Shown here in pieces: positions 8,542 to 16,524 of a stretch of DNA of 64,000 nt. The position numbers and the translations under genes were made by a program. Origin of the DNA: Pseudomonas aestuarii (GTDB taxonomy: Bacteria; Pseudomonadota; Gammaproteobacteria; Pseudomonadales; Pseudomonadaceae); assembly GCF_027988105.1 (NCBI RefSeq), contig NZ_JAQJZJ010000014.1:1-64000 (forward strand), in the 5' to 3' direction. Position 1 is the stretch's first letter. The number at the start of each line of letters is the position of its first letter. Below the pieces are notes generated by a model, which was given only the letters and a program-made list of their open reading frames with translations, was not told the DNA's origin and made no database searches.

Positions 8542-8588
8542 GGTGCCGTCCTTGGCTGCTGTGAGGTGCGTCGCTGGCGCCTGTGGCG

Positions 8589-9059
8589 TTACTCGGCAAA
8601 GCGCGGTTGACAACGTATCTCGGATTTTACCGAGTTGGCGATAAAGCATTCCTCATGAGCCTGGTGGTGCATCTGCTCGATCTGTTCGCGCGTGGGCATG
8701 CGCTCACCGGAGAAGCTGACCGCAGGGCGTAAGGTCACCTGGGCGATAAATAGCTTGCCGGCCTGGTTCGCCTGCATCAACCCGCTGGCACTGTCACGGT
8801 AATCATCCACGCAAAAGCGGCGCTTGGCGGCGACGGAGAGAAACCACAGCATATGGCAGCTGGCGAGCGAGGCGACAAAGGCTTCCTCGGGGTCGACTGC
8901 GCATTCATCCGACATCGGCAGTGGCACCACATGCGGCGAGGACGAACCGGCGACCTCCAGGCCGCCATCAAAACGCAGCAGATGCTTGCGGCTATAGCGG
9001 TTACCGAGAAAGTCCTGCTCGCCACGTTGCCAGATTACCTCGGCGATGTATTCAGTCAT
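8589..9059 (-). CDS. OsmC family protein
   Basis: A 156-aa OsmC/Ohr-fold protein. Conserved features are the early strand AEVIWQRG, the segment VDPEEAFVASLASCHMLWFL containing the peroxidatic-type Cys, and a later HEECFIANSVKSEI carrying the second Cys. These fit the redox-active Cys pair of the family, members of which reduce organic hydroperoxides. ATG 9059 is preceded by GGAGAAATGAC. It is divergent from the secreted-peptide gene across an AT-rich spacer. The exact subfamily (OsmC, Ohr or YhfA-like) is not resolved; the HMLWFLS context is more YhfA/OsmC-like than Ohr. Confidence 0.88.
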   Translation of the reverse strand: MTEYIAEVIWQRGEQDFLGNRYSRKHLLRFDGGLEVAGSSSPHVVPLPMSDECAVDPEEAFVASLASCHMLWFLSVAAKRRFCVDDYRDSASGLMQANQAGKLFIAQVTLRPAVSFSGERMPTREQIEQMHHQAHEECFIANSVKSEIRCQPRFAE

Positions 9060-9365
9060 GTCATTTCTCCATGCCCTGTTGAGTTGCAGCGCTGCGCGCG
9101 GGACAGATGCTGTTGTACGCGTTGTAGCAGGTAGGCGCATTGAATGTGACCAGCACCGCGAGTGAGGGCCGTGGCTATAGGCATGAGCCGTGTGGGTAGT
9201 TGTGTTGCGCTTAAGGGGGGTTTCATTTGCTAGGCATATGATTTATATGAGTATTTATAAGTATCGATATGGTTGATTATCGGTATGCGTCGTGTCCACT
9301 TCCGCCTCTCCGGCATCTGGATAGCATGGGCTCCGTACCCACTAGCCACTTCCCCGGAACCCAAT
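9060..9365. other. Divergent intergenic region with AT-rich island
   Basis: This 306-base gap separates the OsmC gene from the small secreted-protein gene. Bases around 9225-9290 are markedly AT-rich for this genome (TATGATTTATATGAGTATTT), which suggests a promoter region serving one or both genes. I could not assign a specific regulator site. Confidence 0.4.
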
Positions 9366-9569
9366 ATGAAAAAGCCAATTCTCGCCAGCCTCACTCTTGC
9401 CGGCTTGTTGCTTGCTAGCCTTTCCGTCAGCGCTTTCGTCTTGCCGCAGGATATAGGTCAAGTCGATAAAACCGCTCGCCTTTACAGCGAAGGGGGTGCA
9501 GATCGTACGGGTGTTAACCGTGTTGCAGAAGGTGGCGCCGAGCGCACCGCAGCCAACCGTACTGTTTAA
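9366..9569 (+). CDS. Small secreted protein with EGGA(D/E)RT repeats
   Basis: 67 aa with a clear signal peptide (MKKPILASLTLAGLLLASLS, cleavage near VSA-F). The mature part of about 43 residues carries two copies of a repeat, YSEGGADRTGVNR and VAEGGAERTAANR, ending TV. Pseudomonads carry related short exported proteins with variable numbers of such repeats, often labelled 'phage infection protein' without strong support. ATG 9366 gives the signal peptide; the frame from 9273 adds unlikely residues. A terminator follows at 9626-9649. Function unknown. Confidence 0.7.
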   Translation: MKKPILASLTLAGLLLASLSVSAFVLPQDIGQVDKTARLYSEGGADRTGVNRVAEGGAERTAANRTV

Positions 9570-9625
9570 GCGCCCTCAATGGGCTTGACTCGCCGAGCGC
9601 AGCCTATGCCTTACTGCACCGACTG

Positions 9626-9649
9626 AAGGCGCCCACTTAGGGTGCCTTT
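9626..9649 (+). terminator. Terminator of the secreted-peptide gene
   Basis: AAGGCGCCC (9626-9634) and GGGTGCCTT (9640-9648) form a stem with one G-T pair and a 5-base loop, followed by a short T-run. Confidence 0.55.
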
Positions 9650-9814
9650 GTCGTCATACGCGGGCAGAAGAATTCTTCACCTCGGTCTAGGCCTCCGCGT
9701 CGCCACCCAAGGTTACGCCCCAGATTCTCCACACACTCTCCATCTTCCCGCCATACAGCCACCACGCGCGCTGCCCAGACTCGGCCTACTTAAACCGTAC
9801 CGGGGAGGTGCACC

Positions 9815-11173
9815 ATGAGTCGTATTCTGGGTTTCAAGCTGGGCGCTATTGCCTTGCTGATTTTGTTATTGCTGGTGCCGTTGTCGATGATCGGCGGGCT
9901 GGTGGGCGAGCGGCAGTATCAGCGCAGCAAGGTGCTGCAGGATATTGCGCGCAGTTCCAGCTACCGCCAGCAGCTCACCGGGCCGATTCTGGTGATGCCA
10001 TACACCAAGGTGTGGAACCAGTGGAAAACCCACGCCAAGACGGGCGAGCGTTACCTGGAGGAGCAGCAACGCAGCGGTCGTTTGTACTTCCTGCCGGAGC
10101 GCTTTGTACTCAATGGCACTGTGACCACCGAGGAGCGGGCCCGGGGCATCTACAAAGCGTTGCTCTACCGCAGTGACAACCAGATCAGCGGCGCCTTCAA
10201 GCTGCCGGCGCGCCTGGGCTTGGGCGATGACCTCGGCCTGTATCACTTCGCCACGCCATTCCTCTCGGTTGGGATCAGCGATATTCGCGGTATCAGCAAC
10301 GACCTGAAGTTACGCTTCAACGGCGGCAACCTCGATTTTGCGCCAGGCTCGGGGGATGAGCGTTTCGGCGCGGGTGTGCATGCCCCCCTGCCGAAACTCG
10401 ATAGCCAGGGTGGGCAGATGCTGGAGTTCGCCTTTGATTTGAAACTGCAAGGTACCGAGCAGTTGGGCATTACCCCGGTCGGTCGTGACAGCCGGGTTGA
10501 ACTGACTTCCGATTGGCCGCACCCGAGCTTTATCGGTGAATACCTACCGAGCAGTCGCGAGGTGTCTGCGAGCGGTTTCAAGGCGCACTGGCAGACCAGT
10601 TTTTTCGCCACCAATCTGGAAGAGGCCCTGCGTGACTGTGTGCGAGAGGACAGCTGCGGCGCGCTGAGCGCGCGCAACTTTGGGGTGAATTTTATCGACC
10701 CGGTGGATCAGTACCTGAAAACCGAGCGGGCGATCAAATATGCCCTGCTGTTTATCGGCCTGACCTTCGCCGTGTTCTTCCTCTTTGAAGTGCTCAAGCG
10801 CATGGCGGTACACCCGGTGCAGTACGCCCTGGTGGGCATGTCTCTGGCGCTGTTCTACCTGTTGCTGCTGTCACTCTCCGAACACCTGAGCTTCGCCACG
10901 GCTTACAGCATTTCGGCGACCGCCTGCGTCGCGCTCATCGGCTTCTACGTCAGTTACGTGCTGCACAGTGCCGCGCGCGGCGCCGGTTTTGCCGGGTTGC
11001 TGGCGCTGCTCTACGCCATGCTTTTCGGCCTGCTCGGTGCCGAGGACTACGCCCTGCTGATGGGCTCGGTACTGGTGTTCGGCGTACTCGCCGGGGTGAT
11101 GGTGCTGACGCGCAAACTCGACTGGTATGGCGTCGGTAAAGCCACGCTGAACAACCCTGCAAACGGCCTTTGA
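9815..11173 (+). CDS. creD: Inner membrane protein CreD
   Basis: 452 aa, matching CreD. There is an N-terminal TM at about 10-32, a large periplasmic region with SSSYRQQLTGPILVMPY, VDQYLKTERAIKYALLFIGLTFAVFFLFE and HPVQYALVG, and five or six C-terminal TMs to about 440. GGGGAGGTGCACC precedes the ATG. CreD is the main CreBC-regulated envelope protein in pseudomonads and is tied to outer-membrane integrity and beta-lactam response (family knowledge). Here it is separated from creBC by seven unrelated small genes. Only a single TTCAC half-site (9676-9680) was seen upstream, not a full direct-repeat cre tag. A hairpin follows immediately. Confidence 0.92.
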   Translation: MSRILGFKLGAIALLILLLLVPLSMIGGLVGERQYQRSKVLQDIARSSSYRQQLTGPILVMPYTKVWNQWKTHAKTGERYLEEQQRSGRLYFLPERFVLNGTVTTEERARGIYKALLYRSDNQISGAFKLPARLGLGDDLGLYHFATPFLSVGISDIRGISNDLKLRFNGGNLDFAPGSGDERFGAGVHAPLPKLDSQGGQMLEFAFDLKLQGTEQLGITPVGRDSRVELTSDWPHPSFIGEYLPSSREVSASGFKAHWQTSFFATNLEEALRDCVREDSCGALSARNFGVNFIDPVDQYLKTERAIKYALLFIGLTFAVFFLFEVLKRMAVHPVQYALVGMSLALFYLLLLSLSEHLSFATAYSISATACVALIGFYVSYVLHSAARGAGFAGLLALLYAMLFGLLGAEDYALLMGSVLVFGVLAGVMVLTRKLDWYGVGKATLNNPANGL

Positions 11174-11180
11174 TAGGCAC

Positions 11181-11202
11181 GGGCGCAGCCTTGGCTGCGC
11201 CC
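11181..11202 (+). other. Strong hairpin between creD and the next gene
   Basis: GGGCGCAGC and GCTGCGCCC form a perfect 9-bp stem with a CTTG loop. No T-run follows, and the next gene starts 17 bases later, so it is more likely an mRNA processing or partial-attenuation hairpin than a full terminator. Confidence 0.5.
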
Positions 11203-11218
11203 AGATGGAGCGCCAATT

Positions 11219-11524
11219 ATGCTGCGTTTATTGCTGCAATTTTCCGCCTGTTTCGCCCTCGGCCTGGTGGTCGCCCTGCTGGTGCTGCTGGGCCTGATGT
11301 TCTGCGGACAGTTCGACTTGATCAAAGGCCTGCAGCTGACGGGTAAGCCGCTGGCCCACTTGAGTTTGCTGTTGCTCCCCGAGTCGTTCTGGCATGGCCT
11401 GACCGGTCTGGAAGACGCCACGCAGAGCCCTGCGCTGCAGTCCTTTCTCAGTCTGTGCGCGGGGTTCGGACAGGTCGCTCTGCTGCTGGCTGGTGGCTTC
11501 ATGCGTCTGTGGTACTGGCGATGA
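11219..11524 (+). CDS. Hypothetical small membrane protein downstream of creD
   Basis: 101 aa with two strongly hydrophobic segments: about 3-28 (LLLQFSACFALGLVVALLVL) and about 78-97 (SLCAGFGQVALLLAGGFM). The middle, 33-75, is amphipathic. GGAG lies ten bases before the ATG. It follows creD by 45 bases across a hairpin and is probably co-transcribed. I do not recognise the family. Its stop overlaps a further possible ORF as ATGA. Confidence 0.6.
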   Translation: MLRLLLQFSACFALGLVVALLVLLGLMFCGQFDLIKGLQLTGKPLAHLSLLLLPESFWHGLTGLEDATQSPALQSFLSLCAGFGQVALLLAGGFMRLWYWR

Positions 11525-11706
11525 GTGGGCATATCGGCTTGCGCGAGGAGGCGCGTGCCGGGCAGCTGCTGGCGTGGCGGATCGCCCGGTTATTTGCCCC
11601 GGCGCAGGGCCAAGCGCCGGTGGAGGAGACGAGTCGCAAAGATGGCAGGAGCCAGCAAGGACCCGGTGCCCCCCTGGCTCTTATCCAGCACCCCGTATGT
11701 CTTTGA
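11521..11706 (+). CDS. Possible small ORF coupled to the preceding gene
   Basis: 61 codons starting at the ATGA overlap with the previous gene (MSGHIGLREEARAGQLLAWR). The first 40 residues have normal codon use for the region; the tail does not look conserved. No family recognised. The overlap arrangement is the main support. Confidence 0.3.
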   Translation: MSGHIGLREEARAGQLLAWRIARLFAPAQGQAPVEETSRKDGRSQQGPGAPLALIQHPVCL

Positions 11707-11901
11707 TTTAAGTGGGTTGTAGCGCTTTGTCTGGGCGCGAATCTACCCGCGAAAACCCTCGCGCGAGCAAGGGCTTCGCGAATGAAGACTTGGCGCCCCT
11801 TCGCTACAGGTGTTTACAGGCCGACCGGCGCGCTTGTCTCCAGTTGGCTGCGCGACAGCGCAGCGTCAAAGGCGGCGGAACGCCACCTGCGCAGGTTGAT
11901 G

Positions 11902-12531
11902 TCAGGCCGGTGGCTGGGTGGCCTGCATCGACGGCCGCTGGCTGATCTCGGCATACCAGCCGGCCAGTTGCGGAAAGCGTTCGCGCCAGCCCAGTTGCGG
12001 CTGGCGGAAATCCAGGTAGCCGAGGGCGCAGGCGACGCCGATCGCGGCGATATCGAAGTGGCAGGTCAGCTCGGCAATGGCCTCATCTTCGAACTGTTGC
12101 AGGGCACGCTCAATCTTCGCCTGCTGGCCTTGCTGCCACAGCTCCCAGCGTTTGTCCGGGGGGCGCAGAAAGGTCTCGTAGCGGATCAGTATGGCGGCGT
12201 CGAGGATCGCGTCGGCCAGGGAGGCCAGGGTCAGGCGCCGCCAGCGCGAAGGCCCCTGCAGCGGGATCAGCGGGTCACCGACATGTTGCTGGTCGAGGTA
12301 GTCGAGGATCACCCGGCTGTCGTGCAGCACATTGCCGTCGGCCAGGCGCAATGCCGGGATCTTGCCCGCCGGATTGAGCCGGTTGAGTTCGGCGTCGGCC
12401 GTGGTCGGGGTGGCCTGGACCTGGTGCAAGGCCACACGGTCGAGTTGACCGGTTTCGTGCAGCAGCACCATGACCTTGCGCACGAAGGGTGAGGTGGACG
12501 AGTAGAACAGGGTCATGCTGGGGCTGGACAT
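11902..12531 (-). CDS. Glutathione S-transferase (YibF-like)
   Basis: A 209-aa soluble GST. The N-terminal thioredoxin fold starts TLFYSSTSPFVRKVMVLLHE, with the likely catalytic Ser in the SSTSPF turn, and continues to the cis-Pro region NPAGKIPALRLADG and the glutathione-binding LHDSRVILDYLD. The helical C-terminal domain includes IAAIGVACALGYLDFR, the conserved N-capping element. The start is supported by AAGGAGG four bases upstream. Substrate is unknown. Together with a second, different GST at 19353 it flanks the symporter region, but no operon link is seen. Confidence 0.9.
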   Translation of the reverse strand: MSSPSMTLFYSSTSPFVRKVMVLLHETGQLDRVALHQVQATPTTADAELNRLNPAGKIPALRLADGNVLHDSRVILDYLDQQHVGDPLIPLQGPSRWRRLTLASLADAILDAAILIRYETFLRPPDKRWELWQQGQQAKIERALQQFEDEAIAELTCHFDIAAIGVACALGYLDFRQPQLGWRERFPQLAGWYAEISQRPSMQATQPPA

Positions 12532-12952
12532 ACGGCCTCCTTAACAGGCTGTTGAGCGCACTCGTGGAAAGACTACTGCGTTCGCCCCACGGCTGCATGA
12601 CTCAGTCATGAATAACCCGCAGCCGCTCGGTTGCCGACTCGCTGCCAGGGCCTGGGGCATAGCGCTCTGGGGCGTAACACCGGCCGAAGGTTACCGATTG
12701 CCGCCACAGGCACTGCGACAATCGCCGGTTGGTCCGTGAATCCCGGACTAGAGCGGTGCTCGCGCATTCGACCTTGGTAGGGGCAGCCGTCTCCGCGAGC
12801 TCGGGCTCTGAACCTGAAAGCCGCGCCAGTGGGGGCTTGTATGCCTTATGCAAGGGGTTGAATGCGGGCACTCGACCAAAGTCTCACTGGCGGCCGCCAC
12901 TGGGGCTGCTAAGTTGCAAGGGTCAAAACAACAAAAACGAGGAGTCCCTCAC
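12532..12952. other. Intergenic region upstream of the DUF4212/symporter operon
   Basis: 421 bases without a convincing gene; open frames here lack conservation and ribosome sites. It must contain the promoters for the divergent GST gene and the symporter operon. I could not identify a -24/-12 element or a clear operator by eye. Confidence 0.4.
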
Positions 12953-13219
12953 ATGTCCGTATCCAAGCAAGAGGCCGCCAAGGCCTACTGGAAAGATAAC
13001 CTGCGACTGATGTTGATCCTGTTGGCCGTCTGGTTCTCAGTGTCATTCGGCGCCGGGATTCTGTTCGTCGACCAACTCAATACCATTCAGTTCTTCGGGT
13101 TCCCTCTGGGCTTCTGGTTTGCCCAGCAGGGATCAATCTATGTGTTCGTGGCGATGATTTTCTTCTACGTGTGGAAGATGAATCAGTACGACCGCAAACA
13201 CGACGTCCACGAAGAATAA
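12953..13219 (+). CDS. DUF4212 protein, small subunit of a sodium:solute symporter
   Basis: 88 aa with two membrane helices (about 18-38 and 52-75). The motif set YWKDNLRLMLILLAVWF, FGFPLGFWFAQQGSIYVFV and the charged tail MNQYDRKHDV is diagnostic for DUF4212 (TIGR03647), the putative small partner of VC_2705-type symporters. The start follows a strong GAGGAG. The large subunit starts 10 bases after its stop, so they form one operon. By family context the pair transports short-chain carboxylates such as acetate, but the substrate is not shown by sequence. Confidence 0.92.
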   Translation: MSVSKQEAAKAYWKDNLRLMLILLAVWFSVSFGAGILFVDQLNTIQFFGFPLGFWFAQQGSIYVFVAMIFFYVWKMNQYDRKHDVHEE

Positions 13220-13229
13220 GGCGCCGAAC

Positions 13230-14996
13230 ATGGATACCCAAACCCTGATCTATCTGTTCGTCGGCGCGACCTTTGCGCTGTATATCGGCATCGCCATCTG
13301 GACCCGTGCGGGTTCCACCAGCGAGTACTACATCGCCAGCAAGGGCGTACACCCGATCCTCAACGGCATGGCCACCGGCGCTGACTGGATGTCGGCGGCG
13401 TCGTTCATCTCCATGGCGGGGATCATCTCCTTCGTCGGCCTCGATGGTAGCGTGTACCTGATGGGCTGGACCGGCGGCTACGTGCTCCTGGCCATGTGCC
13501 TGGCACCTTACCTGCGCAAGTTCGGCAAGTTCACCGTGCCGGACTTCATCGGCGAGCGTTACTACTCGCAGACTGCGCGTCTGGTCGCTGTGGTTTGCGT
13601 GATCTTCATCTCCTTCACCTACGTGGCCGGGCAGATGCGCGGCGTCGGTATCGTCTTCTCCCGCTACCTGGAAGTGGACATCAACACCGGCGTAGTGATC
13701 GGCATGTGCATCGTGTTCTTCTACTCCGTGCTCGGCGGCATGAAGGGCATCACCTACACCCAGGTGGCGCAATACTGCGTGATGATCTTCGCCTACATGG
13801 TCCCGGCGATTTACATCTCGATGATGATCACCGGTAACCCGATCCCACAGCTGGGCTTCGGCAGTGACGTGATCGGCACCAGCACCTCGGTACTCGAGCG
13901 TCTGAATGGCCTGAGCACCGAACTGGGCTTCAACACCTACACCGATGGCAGCAAGTCGACTATCGACGTGTTCTTCATCACCATGGCGTTGATGGTCGGT
14001 ACTGCCGGTCTGCCGCACGTAATCGTGCGCTTCTTCACCACCCCGACCGTGCGCGCTGCTCGTCAGTCTGCCGGTTATGCTCTGCTGTTCATTGCCATTC
14101 TCTACACCACCGCTCCTGCTATCGCAGCCTTTGCCCGGATCAACCTGTTGACCAGCATTCCCGAGCTGCAATACAGCGAAGCGCCGCAGTGGGTGAAAAA
14201 CTGGGAGAAGTCCGGTCTTATCGCCTGGATGGACAAGAACGGTGACGGCAAGATCCAGTACGGCCCAGGTGCTCCATTCGTGGGTGCGCCGACCTTCTCC
14301 GCAGAACTTGGGGTGAATGGCGAGCGTGTAGTCACTAACGCTGCTACACCGGCCGCCACCGAGTTCTACGTGGATCGCGACATCATGGTTCTGGCTAACC
14401 CGGAAATCGCCGGTTTGCCGGGCTGGGTCATCGCCTTGATCGCTGCGGGTGGTCTGGCGGCTGCACTGTCGACTGCTGCAGGCTTGTTGTTGGTGATTTC
14501 GACCTCGATCTCGCATGACCTGCTGAAGAGCAATCTGATGCCTAACATCAGCGAGAAGAAGGAGCTGCTCGCAGCCCGTCTGGCCGCAGGTGTAGCGGTA
14601 CTGGTGGCTGGTCTGTTCGGTATCTACCCGCCGGCCTTCGTGGCGCAGGTGGTGGCGTTTGCCTTCGGTCTGGCGGCAGCCTCGTTCTTCCCGGCCATCG
14701 TCATGGGGATTTTCTCCAAGCGGATGAACAAGGAAGGCGCGATTGCCGGCATGGTGGTTGGTCTGGTCTTCACCTTCAGCTATATCGTCTACTACAAGTT
14801 CATCTTCCCGACTGCCGGGCCGGCTGACTGGTGGTTCGGTATCTCGCCTGAAGGCATCGGTACCCTGGGCATGATCTTCAACTTCGTCGCTGCAGTCGTA
14901 GTGGCTCAGGTAACTGCTGCACCGCCGGAGCATATCCAGCACATCATCGAAGACATCCGCATCCCCCGTGGTGCAGGTGCTGCGATCGAGCACTGA
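13230..14996 (+). CDS. Sodium:solute symporter, VC_2705 (ActP-like) subfamily
   Basis: A 588-aa inner-membrane SSS-family transporter with about 13 helices. Family motifs include YYIASKGVHPILNGMATGAD, GADWMSAASFISMAGIISF, GQMRGVGIVFSR and LPHVIVRFFTTPTVRAAR. A long insert before the C-terminal helices contains an EF-hand-like loop, DKNGDGKIQYG at 335-345. The C-terminus is HIIEDIRIPRG. It is paired with the DUF4212 small subunit and followed by a strong terminator. It resembles acetate permease ActP but belongs to the separate two-component SSS group. Na+ dependence is family knowledge. Confidence 0.92.
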   Translation: MDTQTLIYLFVGATFALYIGIAIWTRAGSTSEYYIASKGVHPILNGMATGADWMSAASFISMAGIISFVGLDGSVYLMGWTGGYVLLAMCLAPYLRKFGKFTVPDFIGERYYSQTARLVAVVCVIFISFTYVAGQMRGVGIVFSRYLEVDINTGVVIGMCIVFFYSVLGGMKGITYTQVAQYCVMIFAYMVPAIYISMMITGNPIPQLGFGSDVIGTSTSVLERLNGLSTELGFNTYTDGSKSTIDVFFITMALMVGTAGLPHVIVRFFTTPTVRAARQSAGYALLFIAILYTTAPAIAAFARINLLTSIPELQYSEAPQWVKNWEKSGLIAWMDKNGDGKIQYGPGAPFVGAPTFSAELGVNGERVVTNAATPAATEFYVDRDIMVLANPEIAGLPGWVIALIAAGGLAAALSTAAGLLLVISTSISHDLLKSNLMPNISEKKELLAARLAAGVAVLVAGLFGIYPPAFVAQVVAFAFGLAAASFFPAIVMGIFSKRMNKEGAIAGMVVGLVFTFSYIVYYKFIFPTAGPADWWFGISPEGIGTLGMIFNFVAAVVVAQVTAAPPEHIQHIIEDIRIPRGAGAAIEH

Positions 14997-15023
14997 GTGC
15001 TAAAGCGCTAAAGCGGTAAACAG

Positions 15024-15048
15024 AACGCCCCGGCAACGGGGCGTTTTG
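15024..15048 (+). terminator. Terminator of the symporter operon
   Basis: AACGCCCCG and CGGGGCGTT form a perfect 9-bp stem with a GCAA tetraloop, followed by a T-rich tract. Confidence 0.9.
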
Positions 15049-15147
15049 CTGTCTGTGCGATTCGCCCTTTTTATAGATGCAGATCAAGGCCGAGCGGTAG
15101 CTGTGCCCCTAGAATCGCGGCCCCCTGGATTTTCGAGCGCGCGGCAT

Positions 15148-16464
15148 ATGGCCTCCTCACCCCGTCATCCCGAACTGCTGTCCCCGGCCGGCACCCTGAA
15201 GAACATGCGCTACGCCTTCGCCTATGGCGCCGATGCGGTGTATGCCGGGCAGCCGCGCTACAGCCTGCGGGTGCGCAACAACGAGTTCGATCACGCCAAC
15301 CTGGCCCTGGGTATCGCCGAGGCGCATGCCCAGGGCAAGCAGTTCTACGTGGTGGTCAACATCGCGCCGCACAACGCCAAGCTGAAGACCTTCCTCAAGG
15401 ACTTGCAGCCGGTGATCGAGATGGGCCCGGATGCACTGATCATGTCCGACCCCGGTTTGATCATGCTGGTGCGCGAGCATTTCCCGCAGATGCCGATCCA
15501 CCTGTCGGTGCAGGCCAATGCGGTGAACTGGGCCAGCGTCAAATTCTGGCAGCAGCAGGGCCTGAGCCGAGTGATCCTGTCCCGTGAGCTGTCGCTGGAG
15601 GAGATCGCCGAGATCCGCGAGCAGGTGCCGGCTATGCAGCTGGAAGTATTCGTCCATGGCGCGCTGTGCATGGCCTATTCCGGACGCTGCCTGCTGTCCG
15701 GCTACATCAACAAGCGCGACCCCAACCAGGGCAGCTGCACCAATGCCTGCCGCTGGCAGTACAAGGCCGAGGTCGGCCAGGAGAACGAGCTGGGCGATAT
15801 CGTCAAACTGGTCGAGCCGACCCTGGGCGCCGGTGCACCGACCGAGCAGGTATTCCTCCTGGAGGACGGCAGTCGCCCTGGCGAGCAGATGGCCGCCTAC
15901 GAGGATGAGCACGGCACCTACATCATGAACTCCAAGGATCTGCGTGCGGTGCAGCACGTCGAGCGCCTGGTGCAGATGGGCGTGCACTCGCTGAAGATCG
16001 AGGGCCGGACCAAGTCCCATTACTACGTGGCGCGCACCGCCCAGGTGTACCGCAAGGCCATCGACGATGCCGTGGCCGGCCGACCGTTCGATCAGTCGTT
16101 GCTGGGCACCCTGGAGTCCCTGGCCCATCGCGGCTACACCGAGGGGTTTCTGCGCCGGCATGTGCACGACGAATACCAGAATTACCAACGCGGCAGTTCG
16201 GTGTCCGAGCAGCAGCAATTCGTTGGCGAGCTGACCGGCGAACGCCGTGGCGAGCTGGCCGAAGTGCGGGTGAAGAACCGCTTCGCTCTGGGCGATGGCC
16301 TGGAACTGATGACGCCCCAGGGCAACCTGCGCCTGCGCCTCGAGCGCCTGGAAGATCGCCAGGGCCGGGCAATCAGTGTGGCGCCGGGCGACGGCCACGT
16401 GGTCTACCTGCCGCTGCCGGCCGAGGTGCAGCTGGAGTACGGATTATTGATGCGCGATCTGTAA
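15148..16464 (+). CDS. trhP: tRNA 5-hydroxyuridine synthesis protein TrhP (YegQ, U32 peptidase family)
   Basis: 438 aa, close to YegQ/TrhP. It opens PELLSPAGTLKNMRYAFAYG, has LSVQANAVNWASVKFW, and the cysteine-rich U32 core EVFVHGALCMAYSGRCLLSG, then NQGSCTNACRWQY, likely the Fe-S ligands. The C-terminal half has MNSKDLRAVQHVERL and LKIEGRTKSHYYVA. TrhP hydroxylates wobble uridine in tRNAs, using prephenate-dependent chemistry. The ATG at 15148 is chosen because homology begins there; the open frame extends 34 codons further. The ribosome site is weak. Monocistronic, followed by a REP element. Confidence 0.9.
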   Translation: MASSPRHPELLSPAGTLKNMRYAFAYGADAVYAGQPRYSLRVRNNEFDHANLALGIAEAHAQGKQFYVVVNIAPHNAKLKTFLKDLQPVIEMGPDALIMSDPGLIMLVREHFPQMPIHLSVQANAVNWASVKFWQQQGLSRVILSRELSLEEIAEIREQVPAMQLEVFVHGALCMAYSGRCLLSGYINKRDPNQGSCTNACRWQYKAEVGQENELGDIVKLVEPTLGAGAPTEQVFLLEDGSRPGEQMAAYEDEHGTYIMNSKDLRAVQHVERLVQMGVHSLKIEGRTKSHYYVARTAQVYRKAIDDAVAGRPFDQSLLGTLESLAHRGYTEGFLRRHVHDEYQNYQRGSSVSEQQQFVGELTGERRGELAEVRVKNRFALGDGLELMTPQGNLRLRLERLEDRQGRAISVAPGDGHVVYLPLPAEVQLEYGLLMRDL

Positions 16465-16480
16465 AGGGATGGGTTACCCC

Positions 16481-16507
16481 CAATCGCGGCCAAGGCCGCT
16501 CCTACAG
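16481..16507. repeat. REP element
   Basis: AATCGCGGCCAAGGCCGCTC followed by CTACAG is a classic Pseudomonas repetitive extragenic palindrome: a GCGGCC-AA-GGCCGC stem followed by TCCTACAG. It lies between the convergent trhP and exonuclease genes. Confidence 0.85.
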
Positions 16508-16524
16508 ATGGCTACAAGGTTCTT

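Noticed and set aside
9661..9700. Possible CreB tag (TTCAC-N6-TTCAC) before creD
   Set aside because: Only one TTCAC (9676-9680) is present. The second half-site at the required spacing reads CTAGG.
12540..12560. AACAGGCTGTT-like end resembling the MITE terminus
   Set aside because: Only about eight bases resemble the CAGCCTG end; no partner repeat was found.
12602..12871. 89-codon minus-strand frame between the GST and DUF4212 genes
   Set aside because: No ribosome site, no recognisable domain, and it covers the region that must hold two promoters.
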